Source: Pseudovirgaria hyperparasitica
Lineage: Eukaryota; Ascomycota; Dothideomycetes; Acrospermales; Acrospermaceae
Reading direction: 5' to 3'
Length of the DNA: 64,000 bases
Assembly: GCF_010093815.1 (NCBI RefSeq)
Contig: NW_022985559.1
Location: 1,129,117-1,193,116, forward strand
Both the position numbers and the translations under genes were made by a program. Positions 1-10,657 of this stretch are shown here, piece after piece. How positions within the stretch are numbered: position 1 is the first letter of the stretch; each line of letters opens with the position of its first letter. The notes beneath the pieces are model-generated. The model did not search any database and was not told the origin of the DNA. It worked only from the letters and a program-made list of their open reading frames with translations.

Positions 1-1201
1 TCTTTTTGCTCAGAGGCGATATGTATGGCGGTTCGAATGAAGTGATAGCGCGCGCAGTAACATGCCTTGTCATGATCAGTCAGCGTAGCCCCTCCCAACA
101 ACTATGCTGTAGAATCACATACCAAAGTATCATCGACTGAACAAAGCGCGTAGTTGTCAAAGCCCCTAGCCCACCCCGCAGCGCAATCATCCGCTGCAAC
201 CCGTTCATATGCATGACCTGCTCATTTGGCTCATCAGGGCTCTGATTCCGAATTCTCCTTAATTTCGGGAGCCCAAGCATGCTTTCTTCAACTGACAAGA
301 GAAAAAACACGGCTCCTATCGTTCCGTCGGAAATACTCAGCTCTGAGTCGTTCAAGTTCGAATTTATCTCTGACACTGTGGCCTGTCTGTGATAGATAAC
401 GCTGTCGAATGATCCTTTGCCCATGACATAACGATGCAGCGCTGTCGAACAAAGCAAGCCATGCATAAACACAGGACTTACAAGTGCTGCTGGAAAGCAC
501 TCGGCGCTGAGAATGTTAGACTGATGTCGGATATCCATCGGTATGATGCCCTGCGGACACATATTATTGAAAACTGGGCCGAGGTCAGTGCCAACGTGAG
601 TTCGATATAACTTGCAGGACATACAATATTGCCAAAGTCCTCTAACTTCGGATGTCAGAGATACCGGCAATGTATCGAAAGGGTCAAGAGCTGTGTCAAA
701 ATGTGACCTTGGCGCCACGCCAGAACTTCTATCATGGCAACGTGCGCAAAATCTCAAGCCAGGGATACAATCGGGACTTTGACACATGGAACAAGGAAAA
801 GAAGACCTATGTCTCACAGAACCATCGTAGACACCTGTGTTGCCGTCATGTGATCGCTGCGAATCTTCCTTTTTCAACGTCCTCTCCTGGATTAAGTTTT
901 GGCGCGTCTGGTCAATCGTAACAACGACAAGACTCCTAGTTGCTTCAGGCGAGAGCCGAGCAACTCCTCGCTTTATAGTCTGTCGACTTGTTGACCATGG
1001 TCGTTCTTTTCGAGCCCTCTGCATGACATGAGACCGCACAGACCGGTTACCTCTATACGACTTCTGTCTTGGGTTCGCGGAGGACGAATCTACAAAGAGA
1101 AAATCTTGCGGAGGTTTCGCTTCGTTCGATGTAACCAAATGGACTTGCTTCTCGGGACTTGCGGAGTCTTTCAGCCCACTGGCGTTGTTTCTGTTAGCCA
1201 T
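1..1201 (-). CDS. Fungal-specific transcription factor-like protein, 3' end outside window
   Basis: Reads from ATG at 1201 as one long exon to about 123. A short intron (122-66, donor GTATGT) then restores frame after the codon for Trp and the CDS runs off the left edge. Near residues 33-70 is FLFVDSSS...RSVRSHVMQRARKE, the N-terminal signature of fungal proteins carrying the 'fungal-specific transcription factor' (DUF3468/Fungal_trans_2) region. Typical later pieces are ALDPFDTLPV (about residue 175), a helical VFMHGLLCSTALH stretch, and HMNGLQRMIALRGGLG near the visible end. No Zn2Cys6 cluster is seen. Four CxxC-type cysteines (CSMCQSPDC, then FCARC) lie between the two conserved blocks and may be family-specific or incidental. 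Role is inferred to be nuclear regulation, but members of this family often lack a DNA-binding domain. It is divergent to the zinc transporter. Confidence 0.7.
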
Positions 1202-2036
1202 CTGGAGGTTGCTGTGTTGGGATTGTTATGATGAGTGTTCGTGTGTCTCGACCTTTGGCGCCGCTTGTAGGAGTCGCACAGATCCGTAGTCCATGCTGTG
1301 CAGTCTAATAACTGCCAATGTCTATGGTGGCAACTTGTCTGTGGAGAGGCAAATTCAGCCTCTATCAATGTCCTATTATAGTTTAGTCTTAAGGAGAAGA
1401 GAGAACAAGCCGGATAAGGTCGAAGGGAATAGCTTCAGATTTCGGCAACAAGAGGCAGTGGAACGAGTGGTCGTTGCATTAACTTTGAATCGAGATCTTT
1501 TCAAGATATGAGTACCTCAATACAGAGGCTGATGCGGATTATAGATGCTCAATACAGGAGACAACTATAGACAAAGGTATAGGCTCAGGCCCACGTCAGG
1601 CCCCACCACGTCCAGGGGTGGCGTCAGTGACATAATCTGACAAGCAGCTTGCTGCCCTGCCACAGTTTGCTAGGAAGCAACTCACTATCTTCCAGCTCGC
1701 ACAGATGTATACAGACGCCTCTGAGTGTAAAAAGGATGTATGGAGTTAGAACAGCCAGCCGCCAAGGACCGCCGCCTACCACCCACGGACCGTAGGGAAA
1801 CGCGTCGCGGCGTCGCGACCAACTAACTAATTAGCCTTGGAAGTACTTCTTGGCAATAGAGGTCGACACAACTCAAATCAACCTCATGTCAAGTCAGCTT
1901 TGTCTGACCACCCAGTCTTACCGCCGATGTCATTGTTGCCCGACCTTTAATAATATCTCCGGGACCTCTGCTGACGGTATAAACGTCATTCACGATTGAG
2001 GAGAGGAGGATGCGAATGCCTCCTCGCTAGCAGAGA
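1202..2036. other. Divergent intergenic region, no gene seen
   Basis: This is the shared upstream space between the TF-like gene and the zinc transporter. Only short unsupported open frames are present. A CACGTC/GGGGTGG-rich patch lies around 1590-1630. No element could be named with confidence. Confidence 0.5.
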
Positions 2037-3512
2037 ATGAGCGGATATCCAGACGGAGGTATGTCGTGTAAGCATTCAACTGCTATCACTCGAGACTGAC
2101 CGTTGAACAGCAAAGCTAGCCTCATGGAACCATCTACCAACAGAATTACTTCGAGCAGAGCTCGCACGACGCCTGGAGGATGAACCCTCTCCCAAACGGC
2201 CAGCTTGCGGCTCGAATACTACAAAGCATGGCTATAACACACCTGCGCATGTCGCAGCACTCTTTATAATACTGGCACTCAGCACATTCGGTATGCGATG
2301 TGCACCCAGTACAATACAGGCGTCTTATACTGATTGGCCCCAGCTTGCGCCTTTCCTATCATCGTACGCCGATTTCCGAGCCTCCCAGTGCCGCATCGAT
2401 TTCTATTTCTATCCCGACACTTCGGGACAGGCGTACTCATTGCGACCGCATTCGTTCACCTGCTCCCAACTGCATTCGTATCATTACATGATCCATGTCT
2501 TCCACTATTCTGGAGCAAAAATTATACAGCTGCCGCTGGTCTTATTGCGATGGTGGCTATGCTGGTGGTGGTGGGAATTGAAATGTTCTTCGCAACTCGC
2601 GGAGCCGCACACTCACACGGCTCTAGCTATGACCTCTTCCCAGAAGACCATCCAGAGCGGACGAGTCAGGGTGCTGGAAAAAGACCGCGACATTCTCGAG
2701 GCCAGAGCTTTCGCGGATATGAGCAAGACCGCCCGGCGGGCATTATGCTGGGCGACATGGATGGGTCGACCGACAATCTGGTCGACGGTAGGTCACCCTC
2801 CGTCGCAAATCACTCGCCAATGCCTCCGTCTATAGCCAGTAGCTCTAAGCATGCAGATTTCGACGATAATGATGACTCCGATCTCGACCTCGACGAGCTA
2901 GACCCCACCACAAACGATGCATCGAACCTCATAAATGGACACACTACACGGAAACGCTCCCACTCCGCGAGTCCATTACGCATCCCCGAGACAGAGACCT
3001 CGGCGTCGCAATATCAAGCTCAGAAGAAAGCTCTTCTGCAGGTTCTCCTTCTCGAAGCCGGAATACTCTTTCACAGCATATTCATTGGAATGGCACTCAG
3101 TGTAGCCATGGGAACATCTTTCGTTGTGTTGCTCGTTGCAATTTCATTCCACCAGACATTCGAAGGCTTCGCGCTCGGTGCACGTATCTCAGCAATACAC
3201 TTCCCTGCGCATAGCGTCAAACCGTGGCTTATGGCGCTTGCGTATGGGGCTACAACACCAATCGGACAAGCGATTGGGCTGATGATACACAATTTGTATG
3301 ACCCTTTCAGTCAGACGGGGCTGTTGATGGTAGGGGTGATGAATGCGATCAGTAGTGGCATGCTCCTGTACGCAGGGCTAGTGACGCTGTTGGCAGAAGA
3401 TCTTTTGAGCGATGAGAGTTATGAGTCGTTGAAGGGGCGGAAGAGAATACATGCTTGCGCTGCAGTGGTGGGCGGGGCAGGATTGATGGCGCTGGTCGGG
3501 GCATGGGCGTAG
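2037..3512 (+). CDS. ZIP-family zinc transporter
   Basis: Three exons: 2037-2058, 2111-2290, 2344-3512, giving 456 residues. The introns (52 and 53 nt) have GTATGT and GTATGC donors. The first exon codes only MSGYPDG and joins in frame to ELLRAELARRLEDE, KRPACG and the first membrane helix, a start usual for fungal plasma-membrane ZIPs. Membrane segments include VAALFIILALSTFACAF, HFGTGVLIATAFVHLLP and five or six more. The ZIP hallmarks are FHSIFIGMAL (TM4) and HQTFEGFALGAR (TM5), whose His and Glu line the metal path. Between TM3 and TM4 lies a long cytosolic loop, acidic and Ser-rich, with only a short AHSHG histidine motif. Zinc uptake across the plasma membrane is inferred from the family. 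Substrate range cannot be read from sequence. Confidence 0.92.
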
Positions 3513-3635
3513 GATTCGTTTGGCAGTTAACATCGCTGCTGTACTTTATTTTTACATACACTACGTCTTGAGTATTGTTTCAATATAGACCTGGGTTTCC
3601 CGCCTGGTGTGCTCATAACAGGGCTTAGCGCTTGA

Positions 3636-4169
3636 GCACCACCACCAGTCATATACGAGCGAGCCCAACCTTCCCCTCGTTACAATCACGGCATCACGCT
3701 GCACCCCTCGACTTACAGTCCCCTTCTGGGCCTACTTGGGATCGATGAGAAGACTTTCATCAAGACACTTGCAGTTGATGCGCAGCAGGGTGGAACTGGT
3801 AACATCTCAGACAGTGATGTGTTCCGCTGCCATCGAGGCCGCCTCGAAAAGCTGCTCCGCTATAGACTTTCAATCAGATGGGACCATCGTCTCGTACAAA
3901 TTGAGCTTGACTCAGCGAGCCAGGACCGGGACCGGAATCTGTGCACAGCGCTCTTTCAAAATGGTATAAAATTTGATACGGCCTGTCATATCAGCAGCTT
4001 TACTGTACGAGCTTCGGTCAATACAGCGTCCAGACTCCAGAGGCGCCGCAAAGCTTGTCAAGATAGCTGTCGACCGATGCAAACTCTCGAAGGCGCCTGC
4101 GTTCTTTCCTATTGTAACATGATCTCGATGTGCGCGCTTGATGCTCAGTTATTCAGCTGCGAATGCTAA
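3636..4169 (+). pseudogene. Possible gene relic, unrecognised
   Basis: A 178-codon open frame begins just after a TGA at 3633-3635 and has no early ATG. Its first part reads like real protein, for example ITLHPSTYSPLLGLLGIDEK followed by TFIKTLAVDAQQGG. The later part becomes Arg- and Cys-rich and unconvincing. It lies between the zinc transporter and the degenerate TIR element. I do not recognise the family. It could be an internal exon of a gene I failed to splice, a decayed copy, or chance. Confidence 0.25.
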
Positions 4170-4593
4170 TCAAATCTTTAGATATGAGGCTGTAACTAAG
4201 ATTTCAGGAGGCCTTGTCGCTCGATCAGAGGTTTGTTGTTAGAAATATCATTTTGGATCGGCGGTCATAGCGAATTATAGCATGGGACTAGCTCAGCTTT
4301 ATATGCTTAAGGAAACTCATGTCATAGGGCTATATGCTCGAGGTAGTATAGATAGCCATTCGAATTTATATCGGAGTAGTACAATGAGATACACACATAT
4401 AAGACCATGCCGACATCGAACTTTAGGAGAGTCAGGAAAGGTCAACGCGGTAATTTAGACCGTTGCAAGGATCTTACGTTGTATTGTATAGTCTTACTTA
4501 GTCTTGAGAATGATTGTCATCGGTAGAGGGTCAACCCGCCGCCATTCGTCGATGATCCGGGAAAAGATGAACATGAAAGTGGACGCGAAGCAC
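4170..4593. other. Intergenic, no gene seen
   Basis: Mildly AT-rich DNA between the possible relic and the left terminal repeat of the element. No open frame or motif of note. Confidence 0.5.
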
Positions 4594-5110
4594 CCGTCGT
4601 TTTCCTAGAACCTGGCGAGCTTAGCATCTTCCATCTTACGCGTATATTCTTACACCTAATCTTTAATAGTTACTTTACCTCTCTACCTCTATATAGAGAT
4701 CTATATATTATAATATTTATATAGAATTATAGAGTAGAGTAAGCTAATTTTTCCTATATAATTTTTAAGCTCTTAGCTCTTTTATCTAGTCTATAATAAG
4801 AGAATTTAATTTCTTAGAGAAGAGAAAGAAGGTAATTTTTCTAGAACCTAACGTGGTTCTTATATAGGCCCTCTTTTAAAAACTTCTAAGAATATTTAAA
4901 GATTCTTCTCTATTTCTTTAAAGAGATCTTATAAAGATAAAAGAAGCTTATAGATAGATAAAGATCTATCTAATTATCTACTATATCTACTTTTAATAGT
5001 CTTATATACTTATAGATAAGTATATAGGTAGAAAAGACTTAAGATAGGAAGATAGGGGTAAGAATACGCGTGTACCAGTTCTAGCTCGTTAGGTTCTAAG
5101 AAAACGACGG
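4594..5110. mobile_element. Degenerate TIR element (MITE-like), AT-rich core
   Basis: Both ends begin CCGTCGTTTTC and are inverted relative to each other (4594 onward, and 5110 reading back). The match continues as TAGAACCT..CGAGCT and, after a divergent spacer, ACGCGTAT..TCTTAC, so the imperfect terminal repeats are about 70 bp. Most differences between arms are C/T or G/A. The interior is extremely AT-rich with many TA and TAT steps and no coding frame. A third, internal copy of the TIR motif (TTTTTCTAGAACCTAACG) lies at 4836-4853. No clear target-site duplication is visible. Transition-only decay and the AT-rich core fit repeat-induced point mutation, which is inferred. Confidence 0.7.
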
Positions 5111-5390
5111 ATGGTCTGATTGATAACGAGTCATATTCGGCGAATAAGGCGTCTTGTTGTAGGAAAGCTCTTTGGAGGGGTAACGGAACGAAAATTAATC
5201 ATGACCTTGTAAATGTAGCACTGCCCCCTACCCTCATCTCCTACGCGACCCGGGTCCGGACGCTGCGTGCATGAGCTCTTGACGCACCACCGACTAAAGA
5301 CTGCATATTGACTTCTCCAAGGCAATATCAGGATTAGACTTCATCAGCCAACTGCATGAACCTTTTGCCTCCGCACGCTAAAAGCAGCAA
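5111..5390. other. Upstream region of the amidase gene
   Basis: GC content returns to the local average immediately after the element. No motif could be assigned. The amidase promoter should lie here. Confidence 0.4.
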
Positions 5391-7400
5391 ATGGAGCCGG
5401 CCAGACAGCCCCTCCCTGATCTGCGGATCGTAACCGCTTCGGAACTCCAGACTTTACTGACAGCCTCCCAGATAACGAGTGTAGACCTAGTGAACATATA
5501 CCTAGACGAAATCGAGAGACACAATGGATATCTTAAAGCTGTGATCTGTACTGCCCCTCGTAAGGGCTTGGAACAGCAAGCGTCTCAACTCGATGAAGCT
5601 CGCCGTGCGGGGCGCCTGAGGTCTCGTCTTCACGGAATTCCGATTTTGATAAAGGCAAGCTAACTCCGTCTTTTCTTTCATATAAACATGCGCTGACAGG
5701 TGAGCCACGCCTTACAGGACAATGTGGCTACACATCCAAGCTTAGGCATGGAAACAACCGCAGGAGCGCTTGCACTAAGAGGCTCGAAGCCGAAGTGCAA
5801 TGCAGATATTGTGGACAAGGTAAAGCGTAACATCATTATAAGCACGGCTTGTATAGTCTAAACAATGTAGCTGATTGATGCTGGGGCCATTATCATCGGG
5901 AAGGCCAACTTGTCGGTTAGTACAAACTTACGGAGGGAAGCACCTGGCTAATGTGAAGTCAGGAACTTGGATTTTTCAAGTCAGTCTCTTTTCATGCTAG
6001 ACTAGCTTAGCTAAATCAAACAGAGGGGAAGGCTTGCCTTGCGGATGGTCCATGGTTGGAGGGCAGACCCAGTCAGCTTATGTTCGAGGCGGCGTGCAGC
6101 CCGACGACACACCTGGTGGCCACAGTGTGAGTATTAATCCTCGAGCATAGCTCTTACTGATTGATGTCTGCAGAATCCTACTGGATCCTCATCTGGTTCT
6201 GCAGTGGCTGTCAGCGCAGGTCTCTGCCCAGTATCTATTGGAACTGAAACCGCTGGCTCATTAGTCGAGCCATCGTCAAGGGCTGCTCTTTACACAATCA
6301 GAGCCACACCAGGCCTCATACAACAGAAAGGCATAGTCCCACTGTCTTCGCTTTTCGATACCGCCGGCCCAATCACAAAAAGTGTAGTCGACCTTGCCGA
6401 TCTCATGGACATTTTAGTGAACGGACCTTCGACGGATAACCTCGAACGGAGCTACAGATCGTACATCACGAAATCATGGGCTGACATAGGAGTCGCCGCT
6501 GTCAATCCCTCCATATGGAAACTGCCGGAAAGCTTTTGTCGACCTGTGCCAGCAATCGATGAACAGCTCGTAAAACTCTCCATGTCAAGCTCGATCGAGG
6601 CTGATTTGTCGTAGGTCGCAGAGTACGAACGTGCATATCGCAAAATCGAATCCCTGGCCAGGAATTTCAGAGGAAACGTCCCTTTACCTACGACAGAAGC
6701 CTTGCAAATGAATGACGGCCCAGCCTTCAAGAAGGTGTGCGGTAAGTTGAGGTCCTTCTCGAGATCGCCGTGAGGATCATGCTCATAAGGAGTTCAGTCG
6801 CAAACCTCAAGCGAGAGCTCGACTCCTACTTTAGTACGCTAGATGAGAGCAAAGTACGAAGTCTTGAAGAGCTAGTCGCTTTCAATAAAGCACATCCAGG
6901 CGAACAAACTTTCCCATGTGAGTGACTTTATCAACAAACATGCTCCACAGACACTCACTTTGATCAGCCAATTCTCAACAAAGCTTCCTTGAAGCTGGCC
7001 TCAACCACAAATGGACAGACAAAGACGTCAATGAGGCTCTCACATTCATGCGGAGAGTGGCACGAGATGAAGGTATCGATAAGATACTTCAAGATTCTGG
7101 AGCCGATGTGATTATTGGTCCTGCGAATAGCGGGCTTCCTACTATTGCGGCTGCAGCAGGTTTGTGAACAGAACAACGGTATGAACACACATCTAATATT
7201 GGATAGGCTATCCCATTGCCACGCTACCTCTGGGATATGCTGATTACAATGGCCGGCCCTTCGGTCTAGCAGCTATAGCGCGGGCTCACCAAGAGGGTAC
7301 ATTGATCAGATTACAAAGCGCTTGGGAGGTCACATTCGAGCCACGTAAGCCACCTCCGTACGAGGTATTCTCGAAAAAGCCCAGCACCGCAAAACATTAA
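5391..7400 (+). CDS. Amidase-signature family protein
   Basis: Ten exons: 5391-5654, 5718-5819, 5871-5915, 5963-5979, 6024-6126, 6174-6569, 6615-6741, 6798-6917, 6968-7159, 7207-7400, giving 519 residues. The Ser-cisSer-Lys hydrolase parts are present: [10 protein letters not shown] (catalytic Lys), [20 protein letters not shown] region (cis-Ser), and [16 protein letters not shown] (nucleophile segment, usually GTETDGSI). Intron 1 has a GC donor (AAG|GCAAGC). A TAG at 6612-6614 is in frame only if the 45-nt intron 6570-6614 (donor GTAAAA, branch GGCTGATT, acceptor GTAG) is left in. Splicing it joins AIDEQL to [10 protein letters not shown]. The C-terminal half ([19 protein letters not shown], then [18 protein letters not shown]) is normal for fungal amidases. 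It hydrolyses an amide; substrate unknown. A four-base-pair-scale exon 4 (17 nt) is unusual. Confidence 0.88.
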
Positions 7401-7800
7401 GGTCGGAGGTAGAGGAAACATGTACGCAGGGTTTCAAGTCCCAAAGTCACAGCGCTTCTGGCCAAGCGACGAGAAAGTCATCCAGCATCACAGTTAGACT
7501 AGCTAAAATTGGGTGGAACTACACCTGTAATGAAGTTGAAAGACAAGCACAAAGGGCCTCGATAACTGCAAACATTATTTTGACCCAAACTTTGTGCCCA
7601 TGATGGCCCTTCTCATCCACGAATAGCCCGAATCGTCGTGTGAACATTCATTGGACCCGGACTCTGTTCCCACTCATTTTCGGCACCTTACTTTTCGCGA
7701 GACGATCCATCTCGGCTGTGTTCGTTCGGCCTGAGCTACAAGGCATAAAAGCAGCAAGCCCACCGTACCTTAAGAAAACCCTCTACATCCCCTGACCCAT
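7401..7800. other. Convergent 3' intergenic region
   Basis: 400 bp between the 3' ends of the amidase and cyclophilin genes. It should hold both 3' UTRs. Nothing else recognised. Confidence 0.5.
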
Positions 7801-8657
7801 TCACATCTCACCACACTGCGAGATGACAACGTCCAACAACGGCCTCTTATTCACCCCACACCGCACGCCCGCAATCTTCCTCACCACATCCATGCCCCCA
7901 CTCACATGTCCAAACACAACATGCTTCCCATCAAACACCTTCGCCTCCTCACCCGTGACGATGAAAAACTGACACCCATTCGTATCCGGCCCGCGATTCG
8001 CCATGCTCACCGCCCCAACCTCGTGCTTGCCCGTCAGGTCCTCGTCCGCAAACGTCGTGGGGCCAAACGTGCTGGTGAAGCCGCTGCCGTCGCCGTGCAG
8101 GAAGTCGCCGCCCTGGACCATGAGCGAGGGCAGGACGCGGTGGAAGCGCGCGCCCTTGTAGCCGAGCGGCTGGTTCGTGGCTGAGCGGGTTTCGCCGGTG
8201 CAGTAGACGCGGAAGTTTTCGGCGGTGCGGGGCGTGGTTTGCGCGTGGAGGGTGATGAAGATGCGGCCGAGGGGTTCGCCTGGGTGGAGAGGTGTTAATT
8301 GCTGGGAGAGTGTCTGATCTTTGATATTGGGGTTGGGAGAGAGGGGGGCAGGAGGGTGTGTGGTAGTCATTGGTATGAACTGCTCTTCAAGCATGATCGA
8401 GGGGGGGTCCATAATTGGGGGGGGACGTGTGTAGAATTCGATGATATAAAGTTCTTGGTATACAGCAAGACTGAGATGGCAGCAAAGACCTGGAAATGAG
8501 ATAACGAAAGGTAGTCCGACGTAGCAATGCTAAAGACAAGTATCCGGCGAGGCTCAATCTACGGAACGGAGATATCGTGTGTTTTGCGCCAGGTGCACTT
8601 ACCTCCAAGCGTCACGTCTAGGAAGACGACAGGATCCGTGGGAGTCTCTACCGCCAT
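7801..8657 (-). CDS. Cyclophilin-type peptidyl-prolyl cis-trans isomerase
   Basis: Two exons on the minus strand: 8657-8603 and 8279-7801, giving 177 residues, the usual single-domain length. Exon 1 codes MAVETPTDPVVFLDVTLGG. It splices through a GTAAGT donor across an unusually long 323-nt intron to EPLGRIFITLHAQTTPRTAE. Active-site residues seen: Arg in GARFHRVLPS, Met-Val-Gln in LMVQGGDF, Asn/Gln/Phe in MANRGPDTNGCQFFI, and His in GKHVVFG. The position of human CypA Trp121, in the loop before DGKHVVFG, reads A-K-V-F-D, so the cyclosporin-contacting Trp is missing. An open frame continues upstream of exon 2 to an ATG at 8412, but it reads through a CAG acceptor and lacks the family N-terminus. 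Cytosolic or nuclear proline isomerase is inferred. Confidence 0.9.
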
Positions 8658-9861
8658 GTCGTCGCGGTTATGGTCTGAAAGGAAGGCAGTGGCAGAATAT
8701 CGTGTTGCACCCGTGAATTTGCGCTAGAATGCTTGGATTACGATATGGTAGAGGTTCAAGTGCATACTGGAAGTATGAGCTTCGGAGGCCTCCAAAAGTC
8801 GACGCTAAGGAGCTTGGACCTGTGGTCGGGACTCGGGGGGTTTCTTAGGTAGCACCAGAAGCACTAAGAACGACAACACTTGCTTTTCACTTCGCGTTGC
8901 AATGAATACATTCATCATGAGTATACTACGTCTTTGTGTATGGAAGAGACATAAAATCGTTTATGAAGCTAGTAGCTCCGCCCATAATTCTCTTTCATGG
9001 ATGTTCTTCTAGTCTCAGGCATTCGGCTTCTCTTTGCATGCTTATTACATTCTACTTGTGTCTGTTTTCTGGAAGCGTTTATGAGCGAGCACGTACCTAG
9101 TCTGCTTTATCACCAACGCATCCCTCGGTTTGTCATGGCCTTGACGATGGCTAGTTGCTAAGACGTTTACGGCCAGGTACGAGCAAAGGTTAGAGTGCCA
9201 TAAGGCCAGAAACCGCCGATAATGGGACATCCAAAAGGACAAGTGTAGCTATATATTGAAGACCCGAGTGGTAAGCACGATCTGAGCATTGAGAAGCGTG
9301 TGAAAAAGGAAGGGGCCGAGCTGAAATTCGCAAAGGAGAAGGTAAGAAATACATGAAGTTGTCAGACGTCCACCGCAGCCAGCATTCAATTCTGCGCGGC
9401 GAGCGTGCTGTTTGCATGTATTCTCCCAAACATCAAACAATTCGGAATGGGTGGTCGAAGTCGATACACGAGCAGCTTCGCCAATTCAGTGTGTTGTCTT
9501 GGTCTGGCATTCGTTAGGCCCGACAGGGTAAATACTGCCTTCCCTTCGATTTCGATACCTCCCCAGTCCAGAACATGGTGCATTCGTTAGCTGCGAGATG
9601 TACATAGCCACAATTTCAGCATTCGACCAGTTCGTGAAGTCACAGGGTTGCGAAGAGGATGGAGTAAGACTGTGATGATGGAAATGCGTGTTGTACAAGT
9701 ACTAGACCTATCTAACCACGGGTCTGATATCTATTGACTATGGAATTGACGCATGCTGCACGACGCAGAACCTTTGCAACCACGAATTGTGATAGTATTC
9801 GTATCACTACGTCCGCGTGGCAGCAGATTGGACGTTAAGCTGAGTTAGTTCTGGCGGTCGC
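8658..9861. other. Intergenic, no gene supported
   Basis: Upstream of cyclophilin and downstream of the secreted-protein gene. Several 60-80 codon open frames occur around 9045-9700 on the minus strand, but they overlap each other in different frames and resemble nothing I know. Confidence 0.45.
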
Positions 9862-10657
9862 TCAAAGACCCTTTCCAACGAAGGCTTTCGTTTTTTCCCA
9901 CAGTGGGCGGCGAGCTTTGATGGCGTCCGGCGTGGCGTCCTTTTTCAAAACAGCCTTCATGTAGCCTTCCCAGCCCGCATTGGTGCCGGTTTGCAACTCC
10001 TTTCTGACGTCATCAGAGCACTTTGCTGCCAAGTACCACGCCCCGCTGCCAAAGCTCAGCTCGGGGGTATTGACGAGTTCCAGAACCTTGACTACGTCTG
10101 TACCCGCATTCTTGAGCTGATTTTTTGCATCGTCAGTAGTGAGCACAGCCTCTGCGTACGCCCTGTTGTTATTGACGTCCTGCATGCTGCGTGTACCTTG
10201 ACCAGGCACTAGTGTTGGGAAGTGTTTCTTGTTAAATTTGAACTTTTCGGACTCAAAGAGCATGAGTGCAATGATTGCGGCTTTCTCGTAGGAATTGTCG
10301 ATTTGATAGGTCTTGAAGGATTTCTCGATTTGGGGAGCTGCATCAGCAGCAGTTGCGCATTCGTTTGCGAACTCGGGTTGTCCGTACTGAGAGGGGCTGC
10401 ATGTCTTGGATTCAGGCGCGACACTAGTAATGACAGATACTAGGTTGGAGTTTACATCCGGGAGACTGAGGCTTCGCAACTTCGCGAGTCTGAAGATCCG
10501 CAGCGTTGGGAACCAGGGGCTCCTTAGGTTGGGGAAGTCCAGTGATCGGAGGTGGAGCACAAAATTTTTTTTGATGTCTGGGGAAGCAATCAGTTGGCAG
10601 ACCAGCTGCCATGGGTAGGGCAATGGCGAAGATCGCAGTGACAGTGGTGAACTTCAT
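9862..10657 (-). CDS. Secreted protein of unknown function
   Basis: ATG at 10657 starts a signal peptide (MKFTTVTAIFAIALPMAAG) followed by a Pro-rich linker. The main domain is read in another frame down to 9862: NECATAADAAPQIEKSF, ALMLFESEKFKFNKKHFP, GQGTRSMQDVNNN, SFGSGAWYLAAKC, GWEGYMKAVL. I recall this domain pattern from small secreted proteins common in filamentous fungi; the function is not known to me. A frame change is needed between about 10424 and 10467. The best joint I found is a 43-nt intron 10466-10424 with a weak GTCTCC donor and TACTAG acceptor (exons 10657-10467 and 10423-9862, 250 residues). Stronger donors nearby (GTAAAC, GTATCT) give the wrong frame. A real frameshift cannot be excluded. 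It is divergent to the ABC transporter. Confidence 0.65.

Noticed and set aside
2293-2835. 180-codon plus-strand frame overlapping the zinc transporter
   Set aside because: It is a shadow in another frame; the transporter frame carries the family motifs.
6612-6614. In-frame TAG in the amidase gene, read first as a nonsense (C-to-T) mutation
   Set aside because: A 45-nt intron 6570-6614 with GTAAAA donor, branch-like GGCTGATT and AG acceptor removes it in phase and gives a sensible protein.
8387-8608. 73-codon minus-strand frame upstream of cyclophilin
   Set aside because: Lies within the long cyclophilin intron and in a different frame from both exons.
9045-9698. Overlapping minus-strand frames as a gene
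   Set aside because: No consistent frame, splice pattern or family similarity.
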